Assembly (NCBI GenBank): GCA_030550025.1
Contig: JAUQQC010000005.1
Span: 62,001 to 126,000 of the forward strand
Origin: Acidobacteriota bacterium
Lineage (GTDB): Bacteria; Acidobacteriota; Blastocatellia; HR10
Direction of reading: 5' to 3'
DNA: 64,000 bases
The translations under genes and the position numbers were made by a program. The number at the start of each line of letters is the position of its first letter. Position 1 is the stretch's first letter. This document shows positions 43,691-52,314 of this stretch, piece after piece. The notes beneath the pieces are model-generated. The model was not told where the DNA came from. It saw nothing but the letters and a program-made list of their open reading frames with translations, and did no database searches.

Positions 43691-45184
43691 TCACTGAAGC
43701 TTCGAGAGCGGACGACCTTCGGCGTCCAAGACCTCAACCGGCCCAAACGGAGCCAGAACCTCGCGGATTCGCGGTGCCTCTCCAACGGCAACAATCTGCA
43801 GCCGCGTGAGATCAAGATACTTCCGCGCGACCCGCTGTATATCGTGAGCTTCGATGGCGAAGATCTTCTGCGGGTAGGTGTCCCAATAATCGGCCGGCAG
43901 GTTGTAGATCTTCTGCGTGATGATATTCTGCAATAGCTCTTGCGGACGCTCGAGCGAAAGGGCGAAGCTCCCGACCAACGCGCGCTTGGCGTTCTCCAAC
44001 TCTTCAGCCGAGACCAGCTCATCGCGCAAACGCTGTAGCTCGTAGAGGAACTCTCGCATCGCGCCCTCGGTCACTTCGGTCCGAACGGCAGCGCTTGCCT
44101 CCCATACGCCGCGGAATTTCGAGCTGGTGAACGAGCTATAGGCCCCATATGTGTAGCCCTTGTCTTCACGCAGATTCAAGAAAAGACGCCCTGTCGGTCC
44201 CCCGCCGAGGATGTGATTTGCGATGAGCAAGGCGAAATACTCCGGATCCGTCCGCGTGATCCCCAACACGCCCAACTGGATGACGGTCTGCGGCGATCCC
44301 GGTCGGTGAATGAGGTGGATCTTCCGCGAGGGTTGAGGCGGAACCGGAGGGATCTCCACGCGTGGGATCTCAGCAGGCGCCCAATCCCCAAAGAATCGTT
44401 CGACCTTGGGAAGAAGCTCCTGAAGCGTTATATCGCCGACGACCGCCAAGAAGGCATTATTCGGACGATAATACGTCGCGTGGAACCGAGCGAGCGCGTC
44501 CGAGGTGAGCCGATGAACCGATTCCACAGGAGGGACCATCCATCCGGCCGGATGATCCCCGTAGAGCGCGCGATTGAACCGCTCTTGGGCAAGGAACTGT
44601 GGGAGAGAGCGCTGCAATTGAAGCTGCGCGAGCGTGCGCGTCTTATAGCGCTCAACCTCTTCGGGCGGAAAAGTGGGATGGCGAATGATGTCGGCGAAGA
44701 GATCGAGCGCATCGTCTAAGACCTCGACCAGCCCCGACATACTCACGGTACTCGTCAGCGAGGAGAGGCCACTTGTAGCGCTGAATGTGACCCCGAGCGT
44801 ATCCAAGTGCTCGGCGATCTCTCGGCTCGTGCGGCGTTTCGTCCCCTCCCGCAAAAGCGCCGCCGTGAACTGCGCCAATCCACGATGATCGGGAGGATCG
44901 GCCAGTCCCCCGCTTCGGATCACCATCTGCATCGTGAACGTCGGGATGCGATGATCCTCAAGGAGAACGACCTCGAGCCCGTTCTTCAGCCGCGCTTCGC
45001 GTGGGCGGGGAAGGCGCACGCGGAGGATCTCGCGATTGACCGGAGCCCTTCCCTTGACAATGGCTCCCTTGATGGATTGACCTGTGGGACCAGGCATCTG
45101 CGGTCCACCCGGTCCTTGTGCGCTCACCCCAGAGAGGGAGAGCGCGAGTAGTGCACAGAATGAGACGGTGATCCGGATTCTCAT
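43691..45184 (-). CDS. M16-family peptidase subunit lacking HxxEH
   Basis: 497 residues with a signal peptide (RITVSFCALLALSLSGVSAQ) and two M16 domains. Where the catalytic HxxEH should be, the sequence reads HRGLAQFTAALLREGTKRR, so the zinc site is lost. The C-terminal domain keeps the family LREDKGYTYGAYSSF motif. Such proteins pair with an active M16 partner, as in mitochondrial processing peptidase. The active partner is the gene directly upstream; the two overlap by four bases (ATGA). Probably a periplasmic or outer-membrane-associated heterodimer. Confidence 0.9.
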   Translation of the reverse strand: MRIRITVSFCALLALSLSGVSAQGPGGPQMPGPTGQSIKGAIVKGRAPVNREILRVRLPRPREARLKNGLEVVLLEDHRIPTFTMQMVIRSGGLADPPDHRGLAQFTAALLREGTKRRTSREIAEHLDTLGVTFSATSGLSSLTSTVSMSGLVEVLDDALDLFADIIRHPTFPPEEVERYKTRTLAQLQLQRSLPQFLAQERFNRALYGDHPAGWMVPPVESVHRLTSDALARFHATYYRPNNAFLAVVGDITLQELLPKVERFFGDWAPAEIPRVEIPPVPPQPSRKIHLIHRPGSPQTVIQLGVLGITRTDPEYFALLIANHILGGGPTGRLFLNLREDKGYTYGAYSSFTSSKFRGVWEASAAVRTEVTEGAMREFLYELQRLRDELVSAEELENAKRALVGSFALSLERPQELLQNIITQKIYNLPADYWDTYPQKIFAIEAHDIQRVARKYLDLTRLQIVAVGEAPRIREVLAPFGPVEVLDAEGRPLSKLQ

Positions 45185-46551
45185 CGTCCTCCCTCCTCTT
45201 GACCGGATGTCGACGACGGCGCGGCCTTCGGCACCGTGATGACGACCGTGCGGTTCGTCGGACGCAGGTACCGTTGAGCCACGCGTTGCACATCGTCCTT
45301 AGTGACGGCCATGAGTCGCTCCAACCGGGTGTTGATCACATGAGGATCGCCGTAGTAGACGGCATACTGGCCAAGCAAGATGGCGCGCGAGAGCGAGCTG
45401 GCGATCGAGCTGATGAACGCGCGGCGCGCCGTGTTCTTCGCCTTCGCTAACTCCCAATCGGCGATGGGCTCGCGCTGCAGCCGCTCGATCTCCTCGGTGA
45501 TTGCGGCTTCGACGTCCTCCACTCGTTTCCCCGGCCGAAGCGTCGCCGTGATGTAGAAGCCACCGGGAGCGCGCTTTTCATCCATGAACCCGCCGACACT
45601 CGTCACCAGCTCCTTTTCCCGCACGAGCTTCTGATAGAGTCGCGAACTCTGTCCGCCGTGGAGAACGTTCGCCAGCACCTGAAGGGCATAGAAGTCCGGC
45701 GTATTCCCCGGCACGGTTTTGAACGCGATGTCCACGCGCGGCAGTCGCGCCAACGGGTCCTCGACCGTCGCCCGTCGCTCGGCCATCTGCTCGGGCTCGG
45801 TCACATCCACCGGCGGAGGATCGGGCTGCCGCGGAATCCCCCCGAAGTATTTGCGAATTTTCGCCAACGCCTCCTCGGTTCGGAAAGCTCCGACGAGCGT
45901 CAACACGGCGTTATTCGGGGCATAGTAGATGCGGAAGAACTCGCGCACGTCTTCCAGAGTCGCGGCATTGAGGTCTTCCATCGAGCCGATGACCGAATGC
46001 TTGTACGCGAAGTTGTCGTAGAGCAACTCCTGCAGCTTCTCCCGAGCTCGCCCATAGGGCTGATTATCCAAGCCCAACCGTCGCTCCTCTTGCACGACCT
46101 GCCGCTGGTTGTCGAGATTCTGCTGGCTGACGTCAAGACTCCGCATGCGATCGGCTTCCAGAAAAAGCACGAGATCGAGCTGATTGGCTGGCACCGTCTG
46201 GAAGTAATTCGTGCGCTCCTCGTTGGTCGTCCCGTTCATCGTCCCCCCGGTGTTGAAGATGAGGAGGAAATGCTCGCCCTTGCCGACATTCTCCGAGCCT
46301 TGGAACATCATATGCTCGAAGAGATGGGCGAATCCCGTGCGCCCCGGACGCTCATTACGCGACCCCACGTTGTAGGTGACGCAGAGCGAGACGACCGGCG
46401 CGCTGTGATCCTCGACCAGGATCACGCGCAGGCCGTTCTCCAGACGCACGTCGGTGAATGCGACCTTGACCGGCTTCGGCCCCTGAGCGACGGCCGTCGC
46501 CGCGAAGACGAGGAGTCCAGCGACAATATGAAAGCTCTTTCGGACGTTCAT
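45181..46551 (-). CDS. M16-family zinc peptidase, catalytic subunit
   Basis: 456 residues. A signal peptide (FHIVAGLLVFAATAVAQ) is followed by the zinc motif GRTGFAHLFEHMMFQGSENV (HxxEH) and the distal Glu region (VQEERRLGLDNQPYG). The C-terminal domain has the substrate-binding GGQSSRLYQKLVREKELV stretch. Its start has a perfect TAGGAGGAAGAGCG leader. It is coupled to the inactive paralogue downstream and together they should form a peptidasome that degrades peptides in the envelope. Confidence 0.93.
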   Translation of the reverse strand: MNVRKSFHIVAGLLVFAATAVAQGPKPVKVAFTDVRLENGLRVILVEDHSAPVVSLCVTYNVGSRNERPGRTGFAHLFEHMMFQGSENVGKGEHFLLIFNTGGTMNGTTNEERTNYFQTVPANQLDLVLFLEADRMRSLDVSQQNLDNQRQVVQEERRLGLDNQPYGRAREKLQELLYDNFAYKHSVIGSMEDLNAATLEDVREFFRIYYAPNNAVLTLVGAFRTEEALAKIRKYFGGIPRQPDPPPVDVTEPEQMAERRATVEDPLARLPRVDIAFKTVPGNTPDFYALQVLANVLHGGQSSRLYQKLVREKELVTSVGGFMDEKRAPGGFYITATLRPGKRVEDVEAAITEEIERLQREPIADWELAKAKNTARRAFISSIASSLSRAILLGQYAVYYGDPHVINTRLERLMAVTKDDVQRVAQRYLRPTNRTVVITVPKAAPSSTSGQEEGGR

Positions 46552-46722
46552 CGCTCTTCCTCCTAGCTGGGAGGCATCCAGAGTCGAGACCGCCCCTCAT
46601 TCACCGGAGGCGGTTGGGGCCACAAAATGCTCACTCTGCGGACTTGCTCCCCCATGGTCTGCGCACCAAGCATAGCAACGCTGGATGCGGGTCGCAAGTT
46701 CCACGAATTCGTGCCGCCGATA

Positions 46723-46731
46723 TGGTATAAT
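46723..46731 (+). promoter_or_regulatory. extended -10 promoter of threonine dehydratase-like gene
   Basis: TGGTATAAT (TGn plus a perfect TATAAT at 46726-46731), 21 bases before the ATG at 46753. The extended -10 explains the lack of a good -35 box. Confidence 0.6.
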
Positions 46732-46752
46732 TCGCCCCCGTTGAGAGAAGCT

Positions 46753-47724
46753 ATGGCTGAGATCACGATAGCAGAGATCGAACGGGCGCGCGCGGCGTTT
46801 CCGCCGATCATCCGGCAGACGCCGCTCTTGAAGAGCGAGCAGCTCTCGGCGTCGCTCGGCTGCCCCATCTGGCTCAAATGCGAGAACCTGCAGATCACGG
46901 GCAGCTACAAGGCGCGCGCGGCTTTCACGTTGCTGCATCGCCTGGGCGAGGAGGCAAAACGGCGCGGTGTGGCCCTCACCTCTTCGGGCAACTTCGCCAT
47001 GGCCTTCGCCTATATGGGTCGCTGGCTCGGCGTCCCGACGGTCCTCGTGATGATGCGCCGGACGTCACCCTTCAAGGCCGAACAAGTGGCCCGCTTCGGC
47101 GGGGAGATCGTCTGGTGCGAAGATCGCTTCGAGGCGCGATTTGAAACGTTGCGACGACTGGAAGTCGAACGCGGACTCCTGGCGATCAACCACATGGAAG
47201 ACCCCAACGTCGTCATCGGACATGGGACGATCGGATTGGAAATCCTGGAGCAGCTTCCCGAAGCGCCGATGGTTCTGGTGCCCATCAGCACCGGGGGATT
47301 GATCGCCGGCATCGCGCTCGCCCTGAAAGAACGCGATCCACGCGCTTCGGTCGTCGGCGTTCAACCGGAAGGAGCTAATGCTACGTACCTCTCGTTCAAA
47401 GCCGGAACGATCGTCACGATCCCGGAGACGCGGACGATCTGCGACGCGTTGACGGCCACGCGCCCGGGGACGCTTATGTTCTCGCTCATCCAGCGATACG
47501 TGGACGATGTCGTTATGGTCTCTGACGAAGAGGTGGCCGAAGCCGTCGCCTGGCTCGCCCGCGAAGAGAAGCTCGTCGTCGAACCTTCAGCAGCTGTGGG
47601 CGTGGCCGCGCTGCGCTCAGGGCGCGTAATCCCGCGCGGTCTGACCATCGCACTGCTGAGTGGGGGGAACATCGCTCCCGCGCACTTCGCTCAGCTTCTC
47701 ACCACCGCAAGGGCGGAATGGTGA
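46753..47724 (+). CDS. PLP-dependent threonine/serine dehydratase-like enzyme
   Basis: 323-residue fold-type II PLP enzyme. The PLP lysine lies in QITGSYKARAAF, the phosphate/substrate loop is SSGNFAMAFAY (SxGNxA), the glycine loop is VPISTGGLIAGIA, and the C-terminal LLSGGNI is conserved. It lacks the regulatory ACT domain of biosynthetic IlvA, so it resembles catabolic dehydratases or serine racemase. The STGG loop differs from the usual GGGG. The track ORF starts at 46627, but the ATG at 46753 (MAEITIAEIERAR) follows the promoter. Precise substrate uncertain. Confidence 0.85.
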   Translation: MAEITIAEIERARAAFPPIIRQTPLLKSEQLSASLGCPIWLKCENLQITGSYKARAAFTLLHRLGEEAKRRGVALTSSGNFAMAFAYMGRWLGVPTVLVMMRRTSPFKAEQVARFGGEIVWCEDRFEARFETLRRLEVERGLLAINHMEDPNVVIGHGTIGLEILEQLPEAPMVLVPISTGGLIAGIALALKERDPRASVVGVQPEGANATYLSFKAGTIVTIPETRTICDALTATRPGTLMFSLIQRYVDDVVMVSDEEVAEAVAWLAREEKLVVEPSAAVGVAALRSGRVIPRGLTIALLSGGNIAPAHFAQLLTTARAEW

Positions 47725-47816
47725 AAAGGCTCGAGTGGCCTTCAGTGAGCCGTGCGCTGGGAAGGAGACTCTTGATGTAAGAAGCCATTCCGTCGCCAAA
47801 CGAAAAACCAGCAGGT

Positions 47817-49505
47817 ATGGTGGGATGGATGAGTGAGCTCGCAAGTGCAATGGGGATTCTCACACGCGTTCGTCACCTGATGAGCGAGTGTCGAAGCCAA
47901 ATGTTTTTCGATCGGGCGATCAAGGCTCTCGCGGAACTGCTCGACGTCCCTTGCGTCCTCCTTGGCCGCAGCGAACCGGGAAGCCAAATGCTTCGCATCG
48001 TGAGTCGGTACCGAAGAGGGTTCATCGAGCGCGAAGGGATGATTCGAATCTCCGGGACGCCCCTCGAACGTATCCTCGCAGACGGACGGCCTTACGCCTG
48101 CGATCGAGCCGCCTGGCAATGCTTCCCGCAAGACGAAGAGCTTCAGTCGTGCCGGGCGGAGTTTTACTGGGGCGCTCCGCTCCGAGATCGAAGCAATGGT
48201 GACATTCTCGGTGTACTCGCTCTCCATTCTGCCGAACCGCGGAAGCTCACAAACCCTGAATGCACGCTCTTGGAAATCTTTGGAGCCTGCATAGCGAAAG
48301 AACTGGAGCGCGTCCACCAAGAGGAAGCCCTTCGGGAACTTCAGCGAAAGTTCCTGCACGCGCAGCGAATGGAATCACTCGGCGCTTTGACGGCCGGCAT
48401 CGCGCACGATTTCAACAACCTCCTCACGGGCATCTTGGGCTTCACGGAGCTGGCGCTCGCGCAACTGGAGTCGGCCGATGGAGCCTCCGAAGATGTTCGG
48501 TCGCATCTGCATCAGGTCATCACCCTGAGCCGACGAGCGCGCGATCTCGTGCGACAATTGCTGCTGCTGGGCCGTCCGGAAGATGGATCCGAACGATCAT
48601 GCGCGCTGCACGCCTTCCTCAAGGACTTCACCGCCCTGCTCCGACGCACAATTCCTGAGTGCATCGAGATCGAACTGGACCTCGCTCCTCAGGAGATCAC
48701 TCTGGCCGCCAACCCGGTCCATGTGCAGCAAGTCCTGCTCAATCTCATCATCAATGCGCGCGACGCCATGCCTCAGGGTGGGCGCTTGCGCATTCAAACT
48801 GAGCGCCTTCATCCTGAAGCTCTTCATACCCATCTTTACACACGTGTTCAAAACCGCCCATACGCGCGTTTGACCGTCAGCGATACGGGCGCGGGGATCG
48901 CTCCGGACATCCTACCCCATATCTTCGAGCCCTTCTTCACGACGAAAGGGGCGGACAAAGGAACGGGCCTTGGGCTCTCCGTCGTCCGAGAGATCGTGCA
49001 TGCGCATGGGGGATGGATCGAAGTCGAAAGCGAACCGGGCCGTGGGACGAACGTTCACGTCTTCTGGCCCATCGCCAGGGAGTCCGAGGTCCATAGGTCG
49101 TCCCAACAGCCGGAGGCAGAACAGGTTCCCAGAGGAGATGGAGAGACATTACTGCTGGTCGAAGACGACCCCACGATCCTGAAGGTCGGCGAGCGCTTAC
49201 TGCAGAAGCTCGGCTACCGCGTCTTGACGGCCCACAACGGGCGAGAAGCCGTTGACCTATATGCCCGACATCGACAGGAGATTCGGTTGGTCATGCTGGA
49301 TGCCGTGATGCCGGAGATGAGTGGGGAACATACCCTTCGCGAGCTGCGCGCGCTCGATCCGCAGGTGCGGATCCTCGTCATGACGGGATACAGCTCGCGG
49401 GATCAGCTCAAAGATTTCCCTTGGGAAGCGACTAATGGGCTGCTTTTGAAGCCCTACGATCTCCACTCCTTGGCACGAGCTATCCGCCGCTGCCTGGAAC
49501 GTTGA
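47817..49505 (+). CDS. hybrid histidine kinase, GAF-HisKA-HATPase-REC
   Basis: 562-residue cytoplasmic protein. The N-terminal GAF-like domain (about residues 15-165) carries several cysteines and aromatics. The HisKA box is LTAGIAHDFNNLLTGILGF with the His at residue 197, the NtrB-like variant of the phospho-acceptor site. ATPase boxes are NLIINARDAMPQGG, VSDTGAGIAPDI and GTGLGLSVVREI. The C-terminal REC has LLVEDDPT, LVMLDAVMPEMSG with Asp495, and LLKPYD. No DNA-binding output domain is seen, so it must pass the phosphate on. It stands alone here; the target is unknown. Confidence 0.9.
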   Translation: MVGWMSELASAMGILTRVRHLMSECRSQMFFDRAIKALAELLDVPCVLLGRSEPGSQMLRIVSRYRRGFIEREGMIRISGTPLERILADGRPYACDRAAWQCFPQDEELQSCRAEFYWGAPLRDRSNGDILGVLALHSAEPRKLTNPECTLLEIFGACIAKELERVHQEEALRELQRKFLHAQRMESLGALTAGIAHDFNNLLTGILGFTELALAQLESADGASEDVRSHLHQVITLSRRARDLVRQLLLLGRPEDGSERSCALHAFLKDFTALLRRTIPECIEIELDLAPQEITLAANPVHVQQVLLNLIINARDAMPQGGRLRIQTERLHPEALHTHLYTRVQNRPYARLTVSDTGAGIAPDILPHIFEPFFTTKGADKGTGLGLSVVREIVHAHGGWIEVESEPGRGTNVHVFWPIARESEVHRSSQQPEAEQVPRGDGETLLLVEDDPTILKVGERLLQKLGYRVLTAHNGREAVDLYARHRQEIRLVMLDAVMPEMSGEHTLRELRALDPQVRILVMTGYSSRDQLKDFPWEATNGLLLKPYDLHSLARAIRRCLER

Positions 49506-49531
49506 ACGAGGGAGAGGAATCGCCCGCCCCT

Positions 49532-51391
49532 TCACTCGCGATAGATCACCAGCGTCTGACCGGGTTTGAGGAGATCGGTCGAGAGACGGTTCCACTGGCG
49601 AAGCTCCGAAACGGTCACATCGTACTGATTGGCGATCTTGGTGAGCGTATCCCCAGAACGCACGCGATAGGTGAGGCGCCGGCTGCGTGGGGAAGTCGTC
49701 TCCGTCGTCCGCACGGAGGAAGTGCGCTGTTTCTTCACCCGATCCGAAGGCAGGACGAGGACAATCGTTTGCCCGGCGCGCAGTTTCGTATTCGGGCTCA
49801 AGCGGTTGAGACGAGCGACCTCTCGGGACGAAAGGCCATAGCGCGCAGCGATGCGCGTGATCGTATCGCCCGAACGCGCGCGAACCGTCACGCGCACGAC
49901 CGAGAGTCGCGTCAACTCGACGCCCACAGCGCGTAAGGGCGAGCGACGAGAAACCGACGTCGGAACGATCAAGCGCGCGCCAGCTTTCAAGCTCGCATCA
50001 GTATCCAGCGCATTCACCTGCGCGATCTCCTCAGCGCTCACGCGATGCTCCTCGGCGATGCTCTGTAGCGTCTCCCCCTCGGTGACACTATGGATGCGCC
50101 AGGAATCCCGATGCTGTGGGGGCACCCGCGCGAGCAGTTCACTCACTTGCTCGCCAGTGCCCACGGGCACCCGTACCGTGTAGGTCTCCCCAAGCGGCAC
50201 ATACCCGTACTTGAGTTCCGGATTGAGGTCCCGAATGTGCTCGGGCGAGGCACCAACGGCCTCAGCGATCAATCGGAGATCAAGCGGCCCCTCGACGGGC
50301 ACGGTCTCATACTCGAGCGTCGGCTCCGGCTCGATATCGGTGAAACCATATCGAGCTGGATTCTTCGCGATGGCGATGATGGCGAGGATGATCGGGACAT
50401 AATTGCGAGTCTCGGTTGGCAATAGGCGATTTCGATGTAGGTACCAGAAATCGGCGTACCCAGAAGCCGCGATCGCTCGATCCACGGTCGCTTCCCCACA
50501 ATTGTAGGCCGCCAAGGCTAAGGGCCAGTCCAAATAGCGCTCATAGAGGAACTTCAAGTAGCGAGCGGCTGCTCGCGTGGGTTGCTCCAATCCCGATCGT
50601 TCGTCGAGCCACCTCGTCTGGCGCAGTCCGTACTTCGCTCCTGTCCCCGGAATGAACTGCCAAATGCCCTGCGCTTGCATAGGGGAGCGCGCATGCGGAC
50701 GCCAATTGCTCTCAGCCTGAGCCAGCCACACAAGATCCAATGGGACGCCTTCCTCCTGGAAGATGCGCCGCGCCATCTCCAAATATCGCCCAGCACGTCG
50801 CAGTCCGGTCTCCATCGTCGCCCGCCCCCTGGGATTCTTCGTGAAGTAGTGGATGAACTGCCGGACTTCCGGCGTGATCGTCACGGGGAAATCGAGCGTG
50901 ATCTCCTCGGTCTCCGCTTCAGCGGCCTTGATATCCTCCTCTCGCAATTCGATCTTCGCCAACTCTTCCAGCAGCGAGGGTTCGTACTGCTGCCGAAGCT
51001 CCATGCCTTGCATAGCCGCTTCGAGCTGATACGCATGGATACGCTCGATCAGCGAACGATAATAGGCCAAAAGCTGAGGATGCGCTGGGACATTCACTCG
51101 GGCTTCGAGGATCGTATCCACTGCGCGGTCGAATTCCTCGCGTGCGCGCACGAAGTCTCCTTGACGATAGGCTGTCTCCCCTCGCTGGAAAAGGGTCTCA
51201 GCGCGCTGAATGAGCACACGAAGTGCAGTCTCAGAGGACGACGCCGTCTCCTTTTGCGCCACAACCGGCAGGGGCGTATCCTGGGTCTTCGTTCCTTCAC
51301 CGGGAGGTTGCGTCGTAGATGTCTGCGCCACGAGGACCGAAAGAAGACCAAGTTGCAGCGCGATGAGTCCGCTCACGATCCGCCGTCTCAT
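49532..51391 (-). CDS. MltD-like lytic transglycosylase with LysM repeats
   Basis: Peptidoglycan hydrolase in the periplasm or outer membrane. A signal peptide (RIVSGLIALQLGLLSVLVAQ) is followed by a helical, TPR-like region (residues 55-145) and an SLT/GH23 domain with catalytic Glu in LVWLAQAESNWRPHARSPM, then QGIWQFIPGTGAKYGL and AYNCGEATV. About four LysM-like repeats follow; the clearest are TVRARSGDTITRIAARYGLS and YRVRSGDTLTKIANQYDVT. The ATG at 51391 (MRRRIVSG) has a GGGAG Shine-Dalgarno sequence and replaces the track start at 51442. A TTGACA promoter lies about 85 bases upstream. Confidence 0.93.
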   Translation of the reverse strand: MRRRIVSGLIALQLGLLSVLVAQTSTTQPPGEGTKTQDTPLPVVAQKETASSSETALRVLIQRAETLFQRGETAYRQGDFVRAREEFDRAVDTILEARVNVPAHPQLLAYYRSLIERIHAYQLEAAMQGMELRQQYEPSLLEELAKIELREEDIKAAEAETEEITLDFPVTITPEVRQFIHYFTKNPRGRATMETGLRRAGRYLEMARRIFQEEGVPLDLVWLAQAESNWRPHARSPMQAQGIWQFIPGTGAKYGLRQTRWLDERSGLEQPTRAAARYLKFLYERYLDWPLALAAYNCGEATVDRAIAASGYADFWYLHRNRLLPTETRNYVPIILAIIAIAKNPARYGFTDIEPEPTLEYETVPVEGPLDLRLIAEAVGASPEHIRDLNPELKYGYVPLGETYTVRVPVGTGEQVSELLARVPPQHRDSWRIHSVTEGETLQSIAEEHRVSAEEIAQVNALDTDASLKAGARLIVPTSVSRRSPLRAVGVELTRLSVVRVTVRARSGDTITRIAARYGLSSREVARLNRLSPNTKLRAGQTIVLVLPSDRVKKQRTSSVRTTETTSPRSRRLTYRVRSGDTLTKIANQYDVTVSELRQWNRLSTDLLKPGQTLVIYRE

Positions 51392-51476
51392 ATCTCCCGC
51401 TCCCACATAAACTTCACTCCTTCCCGCAGAAAAAAAGACCACAACCGGCGCTTCGACACTTCCACAGCAGCGCCAT

Positions 51477-51506
51477 TAGATAGCATAAAGGAGCCTTATC
51501 TGTCAA
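51477..51506 (-). promoter_or_regulatory. promoter of mltD-like gene
   Basis: Minus-strand perfect TTGACA (51501-51506), 18-base spacer and TATCTA (51477-51482). Predicted leader of about 80 bases before the ATG. Confidence 0.6.
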
Positions 51507-51536
51507 CCGGGAAAATTTATGCCTTCGGGGAGGACC

Positions 51537-52289
51537 TCAGCGCCATTCTTCGAGCTCGATGCGCCCGTCGCGGATGTGGATGATGCGATGCGCATGCGCG
51601 GCGACCTCCGGCTCGTGGGTGACGATGATAATCGTATTCCCCTGGGCGTGAAGACGATCGAAGAGTGCCATGATCTCGGCCCCCGTCTTGGAGTCGAGGG
51701 CTCCGGTGGGTTCATCAGCCAGGAGAATCGAAGGCCGATTCACCAAAGCGCGAGCGATCGCGACGCGCTGCCGCTGCCCGCCCGAAAGCTCATTCGGCCG
51801 ATGGTGCATCCGATCACCGAGATCCACTATCTCTAAAGCCTGACGGGCGCGCTCCAACCGCTCCTTAGCCGGAACGCCTGCGTAGATCAGTGGCAACTCG
51901 ACGTTGTGCAACGCCGTCGCGCGCGGCAGAAGATTGAACAATTGAAAGACGAATCCGATCTCCCGATTGCGAATGTAAGCCAGTTCATCATCATCCAGTT
52001 CGCTGACGAGCCGGCCGTTGAGCCAATAGCGACCAGCCGTCGGTGTATCCAAGCAGCCGATGATATTCATCAGCGTGGATTTCCCCGAACCGGAAGGACC
52101 GATGATGGCTACGTACTCGTTGGGTTGGATGACCAAGTTGATCCCGCGTAAGGCGTGAACTTCCTCCTGGCCCATCTTGTACGTACGCCAGACGTTCTCC
52201 ATCCGGATCAACCCATCGGCGGAGGGAGAACGTTGGGTGAAGGTTGCGGTCTCCGGCTTCAGCTCGGGCATTGTGCTCGATCGGCTCAT
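51537..52289 (-). CDS. ABC transporter ATP-binding protein (MacB/LolD type)
   Basis: 250 residues. Walker [10 protein letters not shown], the Q loop [21 protein letters not shown], signature [15 protein letters not shown], Walker [13 protein letters not shown] and the H loop [13 protein letters not shown] are all present. The pattern is that of MacB/LolD-type ATPases, which power extrusion from or within the envelope. The adaptor gene at 52315 lies directly upstream on the same strand, but no permease follows; the next gene is the transglycosylase. The permease must be elsewhere or absent. Confidence 0.93.
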   Translation of the reverse strand: MSRSSTMPELKPETATFTQRSPSADGLIRMENVWRTYKMGQEEVHALRGINLVIQPNEYVAIIGPSGSGKSTLMNIIGCLDTPTAGRYWLNGRLVSELDDDELAYIRNREIGFVFQLFNLLPRATALHNVELPLIYAGVPAKERLERARQALEIVDLGDRMHHRPNELSGGQRQRVAIARALVNRPSILLADEPTGALDSKTGAEIMALFDRLHAQGNTIIIVTHEPEVAAHAHRIIHIRDGRIELEEWR

Positions 52290-52314
52290 CGCGTTCCCTC
52301 AGGTGGCCAGATGC

